A DNA stretch of 64,000 bases from Paracoccaceae bacterium (GCA_026706985.1 JAPOXR010000049.1:62001-126000), one strand, 5' to 3'; positions 39,419-48,920 are shown, counted from the stretch's first letter. Numbers and translations are program-made. The notes: generated by a model not told the origin, from the sequence alone.

Positions 39419-40081
39419 TCAACCGAGCTTTGGCGGCAATTCTGTGCCGTTCCAGGCCGCTTCGCCCAAGAATCGCTCAAATTGACGTCTGAGCGCCGTA
39501 TCGACATCCGGCATTTCCGCCTGAACCGAGAGTTCGCTGAGGCTGGTCACCCCATGGTTGCGGATGCCGCAAGGCACTATCGGGTCAAAATGCCGCAGAT
39601 TCGGCCGAACATTCAACGCCACCCCGTGAAAGCTGATCCAGCGCCTGAGCCTGATTCCGATTGCCGCGATCTTGTTTTCGCCATTGCCGGTCCGGACCCA
39701 GACACCGGTGCGGCCGGCGGCGGGGAAGCCGTGCACATCGAACTCCGCCAGTGCCGCGATGATCCATTGCTCAATGGCGGAGACAAACAGGCGCACATCG
39801 CGCCGCCGCCGGTTCAGATCGAGCATCAGATAAGCCACCCTTTGGCCGGGGCCGTGATAGGTGACCCGACCGCCGCGGCCGGTGCTGAAAACCGGAAACG
39901 GAGCGTCATCGGGTATTTCGCCGGCCTGGGTGCTGGTGCCGGAACTGTAGAGCGGCGGATGTTCAAGAAGCCAGACGGTTTCGTTCCCGCTGCCGGAAGC
40001 GATGCAGGCAGTCCGGTTCTCCATCCAGCTGACGGCCTGGCGATACGGAACCGGTTCGTGGGAGCAAATCCATTCAACCAA
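39419..40081 (-). CDS. lipB: Octanoyl-[acyl-carrier-protein]:protein N-octanoyltransferase
   Basis: Moves octanoate from ACP to lipoyl domains, first step of lipoate attachment. 220 residues. GGRVTYHGPGQ is the family signature; the catalytic Cys is in IVPCGI and the conserved Lys in ENKIAAIGIR. A TTG start (40081) is preceded by GGGGGAC. Same strand as ctaD but separated by 81 bases. Confidence 0.95.
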   Translation of the reverse strand: MVEWICSHEPVPYRQAVSWMENRTACIASGSGNETVWLLEHPPLYSSGTSTQAGEIPDDAPFPVFSTGRGGRVTYHGPGQRVAYLMLDLNRRRRDVRLFVSAIEQWIIAALAEFDVHGFPAAGRTGVWVRTGNGENKIAAIGIRLRRWISFHGVALNVRPNLRHFDPIVPCGIRNHGVTSLSELSVQAEMPDVDTALRRQFERFLGEAAWNGTELPPKLG

Positions 40082-40214
40082 AGCGGTCCCCCGCGAAACG
40101 AAGCATTGTCCGGTAAAGCCTTACGGGATTTTCATTCTCGGCGGCAAATTAATTGTGATTGCTGTCTTCACACTGGCACCATGCGGGCATATAGGGCAGC
40201 CTATGTCTGAAGAT

Positions 40215-40302
40215 TGCGGTCGTGGCGGAAGTGGTAGACGCGCAGCGTTGAGGTCGCTGTGGGATAATATCCCGTGGAAGTTCGAGTCTTCTCGACCGCA
40301 CC
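40215..40302 (+). tRNA. tRNA-Leu (anticodon GAG)
   Basis: 88 nt including encoded CCA. Acceptor arms GCGGTCG and CGACCGC pair perfectly, with discriminator A. The anticodon loop is TTGAGGT, anticodon GAG; the class II long variable arm (GGATAATATCCC region) and a T loop TTCGAGT are present. Confidence 0.97.
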
Positions 40303-40343
40303 AGATAGATTCCACCGCATCCGGGTTACCCGATTGTTGAGCG

Positions 40344-41453
40344 ATGGCTGCTGGCACAAATACCGCTCCGGCTGAAGGATTTGTTCGATTTGAAAGCGTC
40401 CAGAAGAGCTATGACGGCATTGCTCTGGTGGTCAAGGATCTCAACCTTTCGATAGGCAAAGGTGAATTCCTTACCATGCTCGGGCCGTCAGGATCGGGCA
40501 AAACCACCTGCCTGTTGATGTTGGCCGGGTTTGAGACTGCAACCCATGGCGATATTCTCCTCGGCGGCAGGCCGATCAACAATATCCCCCCGCACAAACG
40601 CGGCATTGGAATGGTATTTCAGAACTACGCCCTGTTTCCGCACATGTCGGTTGCGGAAAATCTGGCCTTTCCCCTGGAAGTCAGGAGCATCGATAAGGAT
40701 GAGCGCGAAAATAAAGTCCGCCGGGCCCTGGAAATGGTGCAGATGGGTGGATTTGAAGGACGTCGACCATCGCAGCTCTCGGGCGGACAACAACAGCGGA
40801 TCGCGCTGGCACGGGCTCTGGTTTTCGAACCCGATCTGGTGCTTATGGATGAGCCGCTCGGCGCTTTGGACAAGCAGTTGCGCGAGCATATGCAGTTTGA
40901 AATCAAACATCTGCATGAAAGACTTGGTGTGACGGTCGTGTATGTGACGCATGATCAGACCGAAGCTCTGACCATGTCTGATCGGGTGGCGGTGTTTGAC
41001 GATGGGATCATTCAGCAGCTGGCGCCGCCGGACCAACTCTATGAGGCGCCGGAGAACAGCTTCGTGGCGCAGTTTATCGGCGAGAACAACACCCTGACCG
41101 GTATCGTTGAGGCGATCAACGGGGATCTGGCCACGGTCCGGCTCGATAGCGGTGACAGATTCCAGGCGCTGCCGGTCAATGTGAATGCGGTCGGTGACCG
41201 GACACGGGTATCGATCCGGCCGGAACGGGTGGAGACTGACAGCCGTCGCCTGCCTGCGGGCGCGCACCGGATATCGGCGGAAGTGCTTGAATTCATTTAT
41301 ATGGGTGATGTCTTCCGCACCCGCCTCAAGGTTGCCGGCAACGAGGAATTCATCGTTAAAACCCGCAATGCGCCGGACCAGACCCGGCAGGTCCCCGGCA
41401 GCACGATCGAAATCGGCTGGTTGCCGGAGGATTGCCGCGCACTCGACGCCTGA
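40344..41453 (+). CDS. Polyamine-type ABC transporter ATP-binding protein (PotA-like)
   Basis: ATPase of a spermidine/putrescine-type importer, 369 residues. Walker A GPSGSGKTT, Q-loop FQNYALFP, signature LSGGQQQR and Walker B LVLMDEPLGALD are all present; a C-terminal TOBE domain (about 290-365) is typical for PotA/MalK relatives. First gene of a four-gene plus-strand set with a binding protein and two permeases. It begins about 40 bases after tRNA-Leu. Confidence 0.93.
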   Translation: MAAGTNTAPAEGFVRFESVQKSYDGIALVVKDLNLSIGKGEFLTMLGPSGSGKTTCLLMLAGFETATHGDILLGGRPINNIPPHKRGIGMVFQNYALFPHMSVAENLAFPLEVRSIDKDERENKVRRALEMVQMGGFEGRRPSQLSGGQQQRIALARALVFEPDLVLMDEPLGALDKQLREHMQFEIKHLHERLGVTVVYVTHDQTEALTMSDRVAVFDDGIIQQLAPPDQLYEAPENSFVAQFIGENNTLTGIVEAINGDLATVRLDSGDRFQALPVNVNAVGDRTRVSIRPERVETDSRRLPAGAHRISAEVLEFIYMGDVFRTRLKVAGNEEFIVKTRNAPDQTRQVPGSTIEIGWLPEDCRALDA

Positions 41454-41649
41454 GGGCAGTTCATTCTTCGCACCGTTCTTGGCGGGCAATGGGTTTCACC
41501 GGAACAATAAATTGATCGATCCGGCTGCGGTGTGAATTTCATGCCCGAAGGCGAATGTCTCTGGCGATTCGTGGAACAATCTACTAGGAGTGCCGGCAGC
41601 GAACCACCACCGGTGGTTCGAGAGACCAGAGAAACAACGGACAAACTTC

Positions 41650-42753
41650 ATGACTTTAGCAAAAATCGGTGTTGTGACCGCCGGAGCGCTGGGCGTTTCG
41701 GTCGGTGCGGCATCAGCAATTGATCTGACGGTGATTTCCTGGGGCGGCGCGTATTCGCAGTCCCAGATTAACGCCTATCACGATCCCTACATGGCTGAAA
41801 ATCCGGATGTGAAATTCATCTATGACGAAAGTGCCGCTGAGGCGGTTGCCAAACTCAGAGCCATGAATGAGGCAAAAAACGTCACATGGGACCTCGTGGA
41901 TGCGGTCGCAGCGGACGCAATCAGGCTCTGTGACGAGGGCCTCGCATTGGAAGTTGATCATGACTCGTTCCTTGCCCCGGCACCTGATGGAACACCGGCG
42001 AGCGAGGATTTCGGTGATCTGATTGTTTCCGACTGCTTCGTCCCGCAGATCGTATATTCAACCACTTTCGGTTACCGGACCGATGTCGCGGAATGGGATG
42101 GCCGGGTGCCGACCACGGTCTGCGATGTGTTTGATCTGGAGAACTTCCCCGGACGGCGGTCGTTGGAAAAGCGGCCGATCAACAATGTTGAATGGGCCCT
42201 GCATTGCGACGGCGTGCCGCTCAATGAAGTGTATGATGTGCTTTCAACCTCCGAAGGTCTGGACCGGGCGTTGGCGAAACTTGACACGATCAAGGATTCG
42301 GTTGTCTGGTGGTCAGCTGGCGCCGACACGCCGCAACTTCTTGCGGATGGCGAAATCGTAATCGGTTCCACCTATAATGGGCGTCTGTTCAACCTCATCG
42401 AGGTCACCAAGGCACCGGTTGCGATGCTGTGGGATGCCCAGGCTTTCGATCTCGATGGCTGGATCATTCCGAGCGGACTTTCGGATGAGCGTGTGGAGGC
42501 AGTTAAGGCTTTCCTCACCTATGCGACAGACACGCAGCGTCTGGCTGATCAGGCGAAATGGATCTCCTACGGGCCGGCACGGATGTCTTCGGCGCCGTTG
42601 GTTGGGCAGCATATCGAACTCGGTGTTGACATGGGTCCGCATATGCCGACGGCACCGGCGAACTCCCAGAATGTCCTGATCTACGACTATCTGTGGTGGG
42701 CTGACTATCGTGACGATGTCGACCAGAAATTTCAGGCCTGGCTTGCCAAGTGA
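41650..42753 (+). CDS. Polyamine-type ABC transporter periplasmic binding protein (PotD-like)
   Basis: 367 residues. Signal peptide 1-23 ending GAASA, then LTVISWGGAYSQSQ, the usual opening of the PotD/PotF group, followed by an alpha/beta binding-protein fold ending in a Trp- and Asp-rich segment (YLWWADYRDDV). ATG 41650 is chosen because the signal peptide begins there; an in-frame extension to 41590 is hydrophilic. The gene is followed by a strong terminator-like stem before the permeases. Ligand could be a polyamine or related amine. Confidence 0.9.
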   Translation: MTLAKIGVVTAGALGVSVGAASAIDLTVISWGGAYSQSQINAYHDPYMAENPDVKFIYDESAAEAVAKLRAMNEAKNVTWDLVDAVAADAIRLCDEGLALEVDHDSFLAPAPDGTPASEDFGDLIVSDCFVPQIVYSTTFGYRTDVAEWDGRVPTTVCDVFDLENFPGRRSLEKRPINNVEWALHCDGVPLNEVYDVLSTSEGLDRALAKLDTIKDSVVWWSAGADTPQLLADGEIVIGSTYNGRLFNLIEVTKAPVAMLWDAQAFDLDGWIIPSGLSDERVEAVKAFLTYATDTQRLADQAKWISYGPARMSSAPLVGQHIELGVDMGPHMPTAPANSQNVLIYDYLWWADYRDDVDQKFQAWLAK

Positions 42754-42783
42754 GTTGAAGCCCGTGGCTGGATAAATTTCGAA

Positions 42784-42808
42784 GGGGCCGGCATGCCGGC
42801 CCCTTTTT
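42784..42808 (+). terminator. Rho-independent terminator-like stem inside the transporter operon
   Basis: GGGGCCGGCA at 42784-42793 is followed by its exact reverse complement to 42803 and then five T. Placed 30 bases after the binding-protein stop and 30 bases before the first permease, it would let most transcripts end after the binding protein while some read through. Confidence 0.75.
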
Positions 42809-42838
42809 GCACCTTGAACGAAGATTAACGCGACAAGA

Positions 42839-44395
42839 TTGAACGCCATCTCTGACAGAGAAACCGAAGCTCCGGCCGACCCGGGTGAACTCCGACGAAG
42901 ACTCCGCAGATCGCTGCGCTGGCAGAAAATGCGGGCTTTGCTGCTGATTGCCCCGCTTCTGATTTTTGTGCTTGTCACATTTGTCTCGCCGATCGTCGAT
43001 ATGTTGTTCCGATCGGTGGAAAACGGAATTGTCACGGAGATCCTTCCGCACTCCACCTCGGCACTCAAGGATTGGAACTCGGAACGCGATGAACTGCCTG
43101 GGGAGGCGGTTTTCCGCGGGCTTTATGTCGACATGGTCATTGCGGTGAAACGACGCCAACACACACGGGTGGGTTCGCGTTTGAATTACGAAGCCGCCGG
43201 CATCGCCTCGGTTTTCCGAAAGACCGGGCGCAGCCTCAGAAAAGTTGATGTGGATGCGTTTGTGCGGCATTTCACGGATCTGCACCCGGACTGGGAGAAC
43301 AGAGCGTTCTGGGAGGGTGTTTTTTCTGATCCTGCCGCTGCCGGAGTGCTTCCGAATTCCAGCCGGACATTCGATGCCTGGTCACAGGATTTCGCCAAGC
43401 CGGAGGATCCGGTCCCTGAGGATTTTGTGTATGTGGCCCTCGCCGGCGAGTTGCGGGGCCTGGACGCCTCGGACCTCTCCGGCTTCGGACAGCCTTATGC
43501 CGGGATGCTTGCGGAGGCGGCCCGCACCATCGGGCGGTTGGATGAGATTTCCCTGAAACAGGAATTTCTGCAACTGGACTCTGAATGGAGCGCCGCCACG
43601 CTGTGGAAGACAATCAAGATATTCTCTCCTCCGCTGACAGAAGCCTATTTTCTGAATGCGGTTGATATGAAGAAGGGGATTGAAGGGGTCGAGAGGAAGT
43701 CCGAAGCCGAGCGCATCTATCTGGTGATCTTCGGGCGCACATTCGTGATGTCGGTGACGATTACGCTCGCATGCATCTTTCTGGGTTATCCGGTGGCCTA
43801 CTTTCTAGCGCGGTTGCCACTCCGGAAAGCCAATCTGTTTTTGATTCTCGTGTTGCTGCCGTTCTGGACTTCGCTCCTGGTGCGGACATCCGCCTGGAAG
43901 GTTCTGCTGCAGCAGGAGGGCGTGATCAATGACATATTGGTGGCAGTGGGAATCGTCGATGACAGTGCCCGTCTGGTGATGATCAACAACCAGTTCGGCA
44001 CCATTGTCGCCATGACCCATATTCTGCTTCCCTTTATGATACTGCCCTTATTTTCGGTGATGAAAACCATTCCGCCGGACTTTGTCCGCGCTGCCAAGTC
44101 ATTGGGCGCCGATGCGTTTACTGCATTTCGCAGGGTTTATTTTCCACAATCCCTGCCTGGTATCGGGGCCGGTTCGGTATTGGTGTTCATTCTGGCCATC
44201 GGCTACTACATCACGCCGGAATTGGTCGGCGGCATCAAGGGAACATTCATTTCAAACCGGATTGCCTACCATATCTCGACTTCCCTGAATTGGGGCCTGG
44301 CGGCTGCTCTCGGCACACTTCTGCTGATGGCTGTGCTGCTGCTCTATTGGGTGTATGACCGGATTGTCGGAATCGATAACGTGAAACTGGGTTAG
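42839..44395 (+). CDS. Polyamine-type ABC transporter permease 1 with large extracytoplasmic insert
   Basis: 518 residues, far longer than PotB (about 285). One membrane segment at about 35-58, then about 240 mostly hydrophilic residues (58-298) before five further segments. The BPD-type EAA loop is present near residue 415 (AAKSLGADAFTAFRRVYFPQSLPG). The insert should lie outside the cytoplasm. A TTG start (42839) with a weak ribosome site is the only start keeping segment 1. Comparable inserts exist in some alphaproteobacterial relatives to my recollection; function of the insert is unknown. Confidence 0.85.
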   Translation: MNAISDRETEAPADPGELRRRLRRSLRWQKMRALLLIAPLLIFVLVTFVSPIVDMLFRSVENGIVTEILPHSTSALKDWNSERDELPGEAVFRGLYVDMVIAVKRRQHTRVGSRLNYEAAGIASVFRKTGRSLRKVDVDAFVRHFTDLHPDWENRAFWEGVFSDPAAAGVLPNSSRTFDAWSQDFAKPEDPVPEDFVYVALAGELRGLDASDLSGFGQPYAGMLAEAARTIGRLDEISLKQEFLQLDSEWSAATLWKTIKIFSPPLTEAYFLNAVDMKKGIEGVERKSEAERIYLVIFGRTFVMSVTITLACIFLGYPVAYFLARLPLRKANLFLILVLLPFWTSLLVRTSAWKVLLQQEGVINDILVAVGIVDDSARLVMINNQFGTIVAMTHILLPFMILPLFSVMKTIPPDFVRAAKSLGADAFTAFRRVYFPQSLPGIGAGSVLVFILAIGYYITPELVGGIKGTFISNRIAYHISTSLNWGLAAALGTLLLMAVLLLYWVYDRIVGIDNVKLG

Positions 44396-44399
44396 AAAA

Positions 44400-45254
44400 A
44401 TTCAGCGATTTCCTCCATACGCCACCTTTCTCGATCGGGCATGGCATTATGTTTTCCTTGCCATATGCACGATCGTGTTCGTGTTTCTGATATTTCCGAT
44501 TCTGGTGATCCTGCCGCTGAGCTTCAATGCCGGCGAGTATTTCACCTTTACGCCGGAAATGCTGCGGCTGGACCCGGCGGGTTTCTCGCTGAAACATTAC
44601 AAGGATTTTTTCTTTAACACCGACTGGCGGGTAGCGACCTTCAATTCATTTCGGATCGCGCCTTTGGCGACATTGATTGCCGTCGCGTTCGGCACTCTCG
44701 CGGCAATCGGATTGAGCCAGTCGCATGTTCCCTATCGCCGCGCCATCATGGCGATTTTGATTTCGCCGATGATCGTTCCGCTGATCATCTCGGCTGCGGG
44801 AATGTATTTCTTTTATTCCAGGATCGGACTTCAAGGCACCTATATCGGTGTCGTTCTGGCACATGCGGCACTCGGAATCCCGTTTGTCATTATCACCGTC
44901 ACAGCGACGCTGGTGGGGTTTGACAAGAGTCTGACCCGGGCCTCGGCCAGCCTCGGTGCGGGGCCGGTGCGGACTTTCTGGAAGGTCCAGATGCCATTGA
45001 TCCTGCCGGGGGTGATTTCGGGAGCATTATTTGCCTTCATCACTTCCTTCGACGAGGTTGTGGTGGTGCTGTTTGTCGGTTCCGCCAGTCTCAAGACAAT
45101 GCCCTGGGAAATGTTCAATGGCCTACGGGAACAGATCAGCCCGACCATTCTTGCCGTGGCAACGGTACTGGTGACCCTGTCAATATTGCTGTTGGCAACG
45201 GTGGAATTGCTGCGCCGGAGATCGGAAAGATTGCGTGGCGTCAGCGCCGCGTAA
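44400..45254 (+). CDS. Polyamine-type ABC transporter permease 2 (PotC-like), start unclear
   Basis: About 284 residues, six membrane segments, EAA loop RASASLGAGPVRTFWKVQMPLILPG near residue 180. The first standard start in frame is GTG 44475, but that would cut into the first membrane segment and lose a 25-residue cytosolic stretch (RFPPYATFLDRAWHYV) that looks conserved in form. The open frame reaches back to 44385 without ATG, GTG or TTG; ATT 44400 or a non-standard start near 44391, overlapping the stop of permease 1, are candidates. The coordinate given uses ATT 44400. Completes the transporter with the three preceding genes. Confidence 0.8.
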   Translation: MQRFPPYATFLDRAWHYVFLAICTIVFVFLIFPILVILPLSFNAGEYFTFTPEMLRLDPAGFSLKHYKDFFFNTDWRVATFNSFRIAPLATLIAVAFGTLAAIGLSQSHVPYRRAIMAILISPMIVPLIISAAGMYFFYSRIGLQGTYIGVVLAHAALGIPFVIITVTATLVGFDKSLTRASASLGAGPVRTFWKVQMPLILPGVISGALFAFITSFDEVVVVLFVGSASLKTMPWEMFNGLREQISPTILAVATVLVTLSILLLATVELLRRRSERLRGVSAA

Positions 45255-45270
45255 GACATTGGTCGGACGG

Positions 45271-46203
45271 TCAGCCGACCCAGAAAATCCATCCTGAAGC
45301 GGTCAAAATCGACAGTGCGGTGGCGCCAAGAACGGAACTCGCAGTGACGCGTTGAGCACGCTTATACATGTCCGAAAATATATAGGCGTTGATTCCGGGT
45401 GCCATTGCCGCTGTGATCACGGAGCTTCGGACATACTCGATCTGCAGCGAAAAGGCGTGATGTCCGAGCAGCCAGGTCACCATGGGGTGCAGGCCGAGGG
45501 ACAATGCGCAGACGAAAGCGATCAGCCTGATGTCGCCCTCGGGTTTGTAGCGGACCAGCACACCGCCGAGTCCGAACAACGCCGCCGGCAAGGCGCTGGC
45601 GGCAATCATCGACAGGGCATCATCGATCAGCGTCGGAATCCGTAGCCCGAGCAGATTGAATGCCAGGCCGGCGAAAATACCGAGCATGATCGCATTGCTG
45701 AATATCGAGGTGAGGACAGTCCTCGCCGTGGCCACGACACCGTCGCTGTCCGCCCGCAGCAATTCCATCGTTGTTATGCCCAATAGGTAACAGAAAGGAG
45801 CGTGCAGAGCCACCAACGCGAATGTGCCTTCAAGCGCCGCGCCTCCATAAGCCCGCCCGACAATAGCGAGGCCGAGCAGCACGGTATTTCCGAACAGCGC
45901 CGTAAACCCGATCACAACCGAGTCTTCCCAGGCGCGGTGAAAGATATATCTCGTCCCGAAAAGACCGGCGGCGAAATTGACCACCGAGCCGGCATAGAAT
46001 GCGGTGACAAAAAACAGTCCGACATTCTGCTGCATATCCAGCCCGGCCATGGCCTTGAACAAGAGGCAGGGGATGGCGATCCCCTGCGCGAATTTCATCA
46101 GGCCGGAAATGTGATTATCTGTCAGCCGCTTCGACCAAACCGCCAGATAGCCGGCTCCAATGAGGAGGAAAACCGGAACCGTAATCTCGAGAAGTATAGA
46201 CAA
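45271..46203 (-). CDS. AEC-family (auxin efflux carrier type) transporter
   Basis: 310 residues with about ten membrane segments in two halves of five. The N-terminal LLIGAGYLAVWSKRL and the mid-segment GNTVLLGLAIVGRAYGG are typical of the family, which in bacteria moves malate, malonate or other small molecules. A TTG start (46203) lies 2 bases after the stop of the MBL gene, so it may be the last gene of the minus-strand operon from 50.7 kb. Substrate unknown. Confidence 0.85.
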   Translation of the reverse strand: MSILLEITVPVFLLIGAGYLAVWSKRLTDNHISGLMKFAQGIAIPCLLFKAMAGLDMQQNVGLFFVTAFYAGSVVNFAAGLFGTRYIFHRAWEDSVVIGFTALFGNTVLLGLAIVGRAYGGAALEGTFALVALHAPFCYLLGITTMELLRADSDGVVATARTVLTSIFSNAIMLGIFAGLAFNLLGLRIPTLIDDALSMIAASALPAALFGLGGVLVRYKPEGDIRLIAFVCALSLGLHPMVTWLLGHHAFSLQIEYVRSSVITAAMAPGINAYIFSDMYKRAQRVTASSVLGATALSILTASGWIFWVG

Positions 46204-46205
46204 GC

Positions 46206-47003
46206 CTAAATCCCGTAGCGGATTTCCAGTCCGTCATAAGCGGGCTCGACATGCGAGGGGGTTTCATCCAGCAGAGTCTGATAATCCATATCGATATGCA
46301 GATTGGTCAGGATTGCGCGGCGCGGTGCCGCCCGGGCGACCCAGGCGAGCGTCTGTTCCAGATGCGTATGCGAGGGGTGGGGCGTGCGTCGCAGCGCATC
46401 GACAATCCAGCAATCGAGATTCCGCAGCGCTTCCCAGGATTCGGGCAGCAATTCGGAGACATCCGGCAGATAGGCGAGAGCGCCAATTCTGAAACCCTTG
46501 CTGGTTATGGCGCCATGGGTGACGGAAAATGGAATGAGCGATACCTCGCCGGCCTCACCGTGAATAGTCAGGGGACCCTTAAGAAGGTTCATTTTGAGAA
46601 TCGGCGGGTAGGGGCTCCCTTCAGGTTGGATGAAAGCGTAACCGAAGCGCGTCTGCAGTGCCTTCTGCGTCTGCGCATCCGCCCAGGCGGGGAGCTGACT
46701 GCGCCGATTGTGAAAAATCATCCGCAGGTCGTCCAAACCATTCACATGATCGGCATGTGGATGCGTGTAAACGACCGCATCCAGCAGACCGACATCGGCA
46801 TCCAGCAGCTGCTGCCGGAGGTCCGGGGAAGAATCGATCAATACTCTTGTTTCCCGGGACCCCTGACGGCGGGTAATCAACAGTGAGCAGCGCGAGCGCC
46901 GATTGCGCGGGTTGCCGGAATCGCACTCGCCCCACAACCCGCCGAGCCTCGGCACCCCGCCGGATGATCCGCAGCCGAGAATTCTGAAAATCAACTCCGC
47001 CAT
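46206..47003 (-). CDS. MBL-fold metallo-hydrolase, PhnP-like
   Basis: About 265 residues. Opens FRILGCGSSGGVPRLGG, typical of the PhnP/phosphodiesterase branch of metallo-beta-lactamases; zinc motif HPHADH near residue 80 and a late LTNLHIDMDY segment. It has the conserved CDSGNPRNRRSRCS loop. ATG 47003 shares a base with the tatD stop (TGATG). Always found beside tatD in alphaproteobacteria to my knowledge, suggesting a nucleotide-related phosphodiesterase role. Confidence 0.9.
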   Translation of the reverse strand: MAELIFRILGCGSSGGVPRLGGLWGECDSGNPRNRRSRCSLLITRRQGSRETRVLIDSSPDLRQQLLDADVGLLDAVVYTHPHADHVNGLDDLRMIFHNRRSQLPAWADAQTQKALQTRFGYAFIQPEGSPYPPILKMNLLKGPLTIHGEAGEVSLIPFSVTHGAITSKGFRIGALAYLPDVSELLPESWEALRNLDCWIVDALRRTPHPSHTHLEQTLAWVARAAPRRAILTNLHIDMDYQTLLDETPSHVEPAYDGLEIRYGI

Positions 47004-47806
47004 CAATTCCCGGGCGGTTCCGCCGCCTTGGTGAATAACCGGTCAAAATTTTCTGTCGTCCGGGCAGCGAATTCGTTGATTTCCATGCCGAATAATCCGG
47101 CGCCGTGAGCCGCCGTATGGACAACATAGCCAGGTTCGTTGCGTTTGCCCCGATGCGGAACGGGTGCGAGGTAAGGCGCATCTGTTTCCACCAATATCCG
47201 CTCGACCGGCGCGTCGGCGAAGATTTGCCGCAACTCCCCGGAGCGTCGGAAGGTGACGATTCCCGACATGGACAGGTAAAAGCCCAGAGCAAGTGCCGTC
47301 GCCGCCAGTTCAGGGCCGGAGGAAAAACAATGCATGACGCAGTTGAAGGGGCCATTCTCGATCTGTTCGCGCTGCAGAATCTCCATCATATCCCGATCCG
47401 CATCGCGGGAGTGGATGATCAGAGGAAGGCCGGATTCCCGCGCAGCGCTGATATGCACTGAAAGGCTCTGTTTCTGCGCTTCCGCAATGTCGCTTGTATA
47501 GTGATAGTCGAGACCGGATTCACCGATCGCAACCATTTTGGGATGCGCGGTCAATTCCAGCAACCGGTCAAATTCGGCCATCGGATCAGTGGCGGCTCTG
47601 TGTGGGTGTGTGCCGGCAGCGAAATAGACACCGCGATATTGTTCAGCGATGGATGCGACATTGTCGAATTGGCCCAGTGAGGTGCAGATGGTCAGCACGC
47701 GTTTCACACCGGCCGCCGCCGCCCGGGAAATGACCCCGCCCAGATCATCCGCAAAGTCAGGGAAATCCAGATGGCAGTGGCTGTCGACCAGTTCAATGGC
47801 TTGCAT
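47003..47806 (-). CDS. tatD: TatD-family metal-dependent DNase
   Basis: 267 residues of the amidohydrolase fold: first metal pair in DSHCHLDF, then GTHPHRA, the bridging Glu in IGESGLDYHY, later HSRDAD, HCFSSG and the C-terminal Asp in VETDAPYLAP. Related proteins are 3'-5' exonucleases in DNA repair or quality control. The start lies within the 3' end of holB (14-base overlap). Confidence 0.94.
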   Translation of the reverse strand: MQAIELVDSHCHLDFPDFADDLGGVISRAAAAGVKRVLTICTSLGQFDNVASIAEQYRGVYFAAGTHPHRAATDPMAEFDRLLELTAHPKMVAIGESGLDYHYTSDIAEAQKQSLSVHISAARESGLPLIIHSRDADRDMMEILQREQIENGPFNCVMHCFSSGPELAATALALGFYLSMSGIVTFRRSGELRQIFADAPVERILVETDAPYLAPVPHRGKRNEPGYVVHTAAHGAGLFGMEINEFAARTTENFDRLFTKAAEPPGN

Positions 47807-48920
47807 GTGGGTGAGACTCCTGCCGGGCTGCGGCAGATGCCGACTTGTCCAGAGCGATCAGCATATCCAACACCACAGATACAGGGTCAAGGTTGGTCAA
47901 TCGGGAATGCTGGAAGCGCTGGAAAAGTTCCGCATTCAGCTCTGCCCAGATGTACGCCGAATGTCTGGCTTTGATCAAATGTGAGCAGTCGGCGGGCGGT
48001 GGCGGCGTTTCGACTCCCGCTGCCCAACGTGCAAGGCCGGACAGTAGATATTGAATTGCGGATACCGACACCAGATACTGCGATTCGGCATTCCTTCCGC
48101 CACAGGCCTCGGCGAATTTCATCAACTCGCCGCGCTTCATTCCCGGTGCTTGCGCCAACAATGCGAGCAACCGGTTATGGCACTCAAAACCACCATCAAA
48201 GTGAAAGCGCAGGGTTTCGCCAACCGAGCCGACGGAGATTCCGGAAAGATGATCCTCACCGCTCTGCCGCAGACAACCTGTCCCTGCGAGAGCACGCCGC
48301 ATATCCTTTTCTCCCAACGGCTTACAACTCAGAAACCTGCACCGGCTGCGGATAGTCGCCGGCAGCGAAAACGGCGAGTGGCTGACCAGGAGCATCATCG
48401 AATTGTCGGGAGGTTCTTCAAGCAGCTTCAATAAAGCATTGGCGGCGCTCGTATTCAAATCGTCGGCCGAATCAATGATGGCCACTATCGGCAGATTGTC
48501 GGCCGAAGTCAGGGCAAAGAAATCTATGAGTGAACGGATCTGGCCGACCGTGATGCCTGACTGCGGCTTGCCGGATTTCGTATCAACCTGGCGACGGATC
48601 AGCGTCAATGTGGTCTCTGACAATGCCGCAATTCGGCGCGCTGTCGGATGGGTCGCATCGACATGAAGCGATGAATGCGGATTGCTGCCGGGTTTGGAAT
48701 CGGCTGCGGCGGAGAGCGCAAACCGGGCGATTCGCCATGCCAGGGTCGCCTTGCCGACACCCCGTGGACCGGTGATCAGCCAAGCGGTATCGGCGCGGCC
48801 GGCATTATAGGCCGCCAGGAATCGTTTCTCGGCATCCCGCTGTCCGAAAAGCTCGGTGACAAATCTGGGGTGTGGTGCGTTGCCGACGCGGTCGAGCTCA
48901 GTCATGTCCTCCTGTGTCAT
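47793..48920 (-). CDS. holB: DNA polymerase III delta' subunit
   Basis: Clamp-loader subunit, 375 residues. AAA+ features: Walker A-like GPRGVGKAT, sensor-like LLKLLEEPPDNS and a following VSHSPFSLPATIRSRCR (SRC motif). The first ATG overlaps the tmk stop (ATGA); a second ATG (48905) lies just after an AGGAGG and is possible. Order tmk-holB is conserved in bacteria. Confidence 0.93.
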   Translation of the reverse strand: MTQEDMTELDRVGNAPHPRFVTELFGQRDAEKRFLAAYNAGRADTAWLITGPRGVGKATLAWRIARFALSAAADSKPGSNPHSSLHVDATHPTARRIAALSETTLTLIRRQVDTKSGKPQSGITVGQIRSLIDFFALTSADNLPIVAIIDSADDLNTSAANALLKLLEEPPDNSMMLLVSHSPFSLPATIRSRCRFLSCKPLGEKDMRRALAGTGCLRQSGEDHLSGISVGSVGETLRFHFDGGFECHNRLLALLAQAPGMKRGELMKFAEACGGRNAESQYLVSVSAIQYLLSGLARWAAGVETPPPPADCSHLIKARHSAYIWAELNAELFQRFQHSRLTNLDPVSVVLDMLIALDKSASAAARQESHPHASH

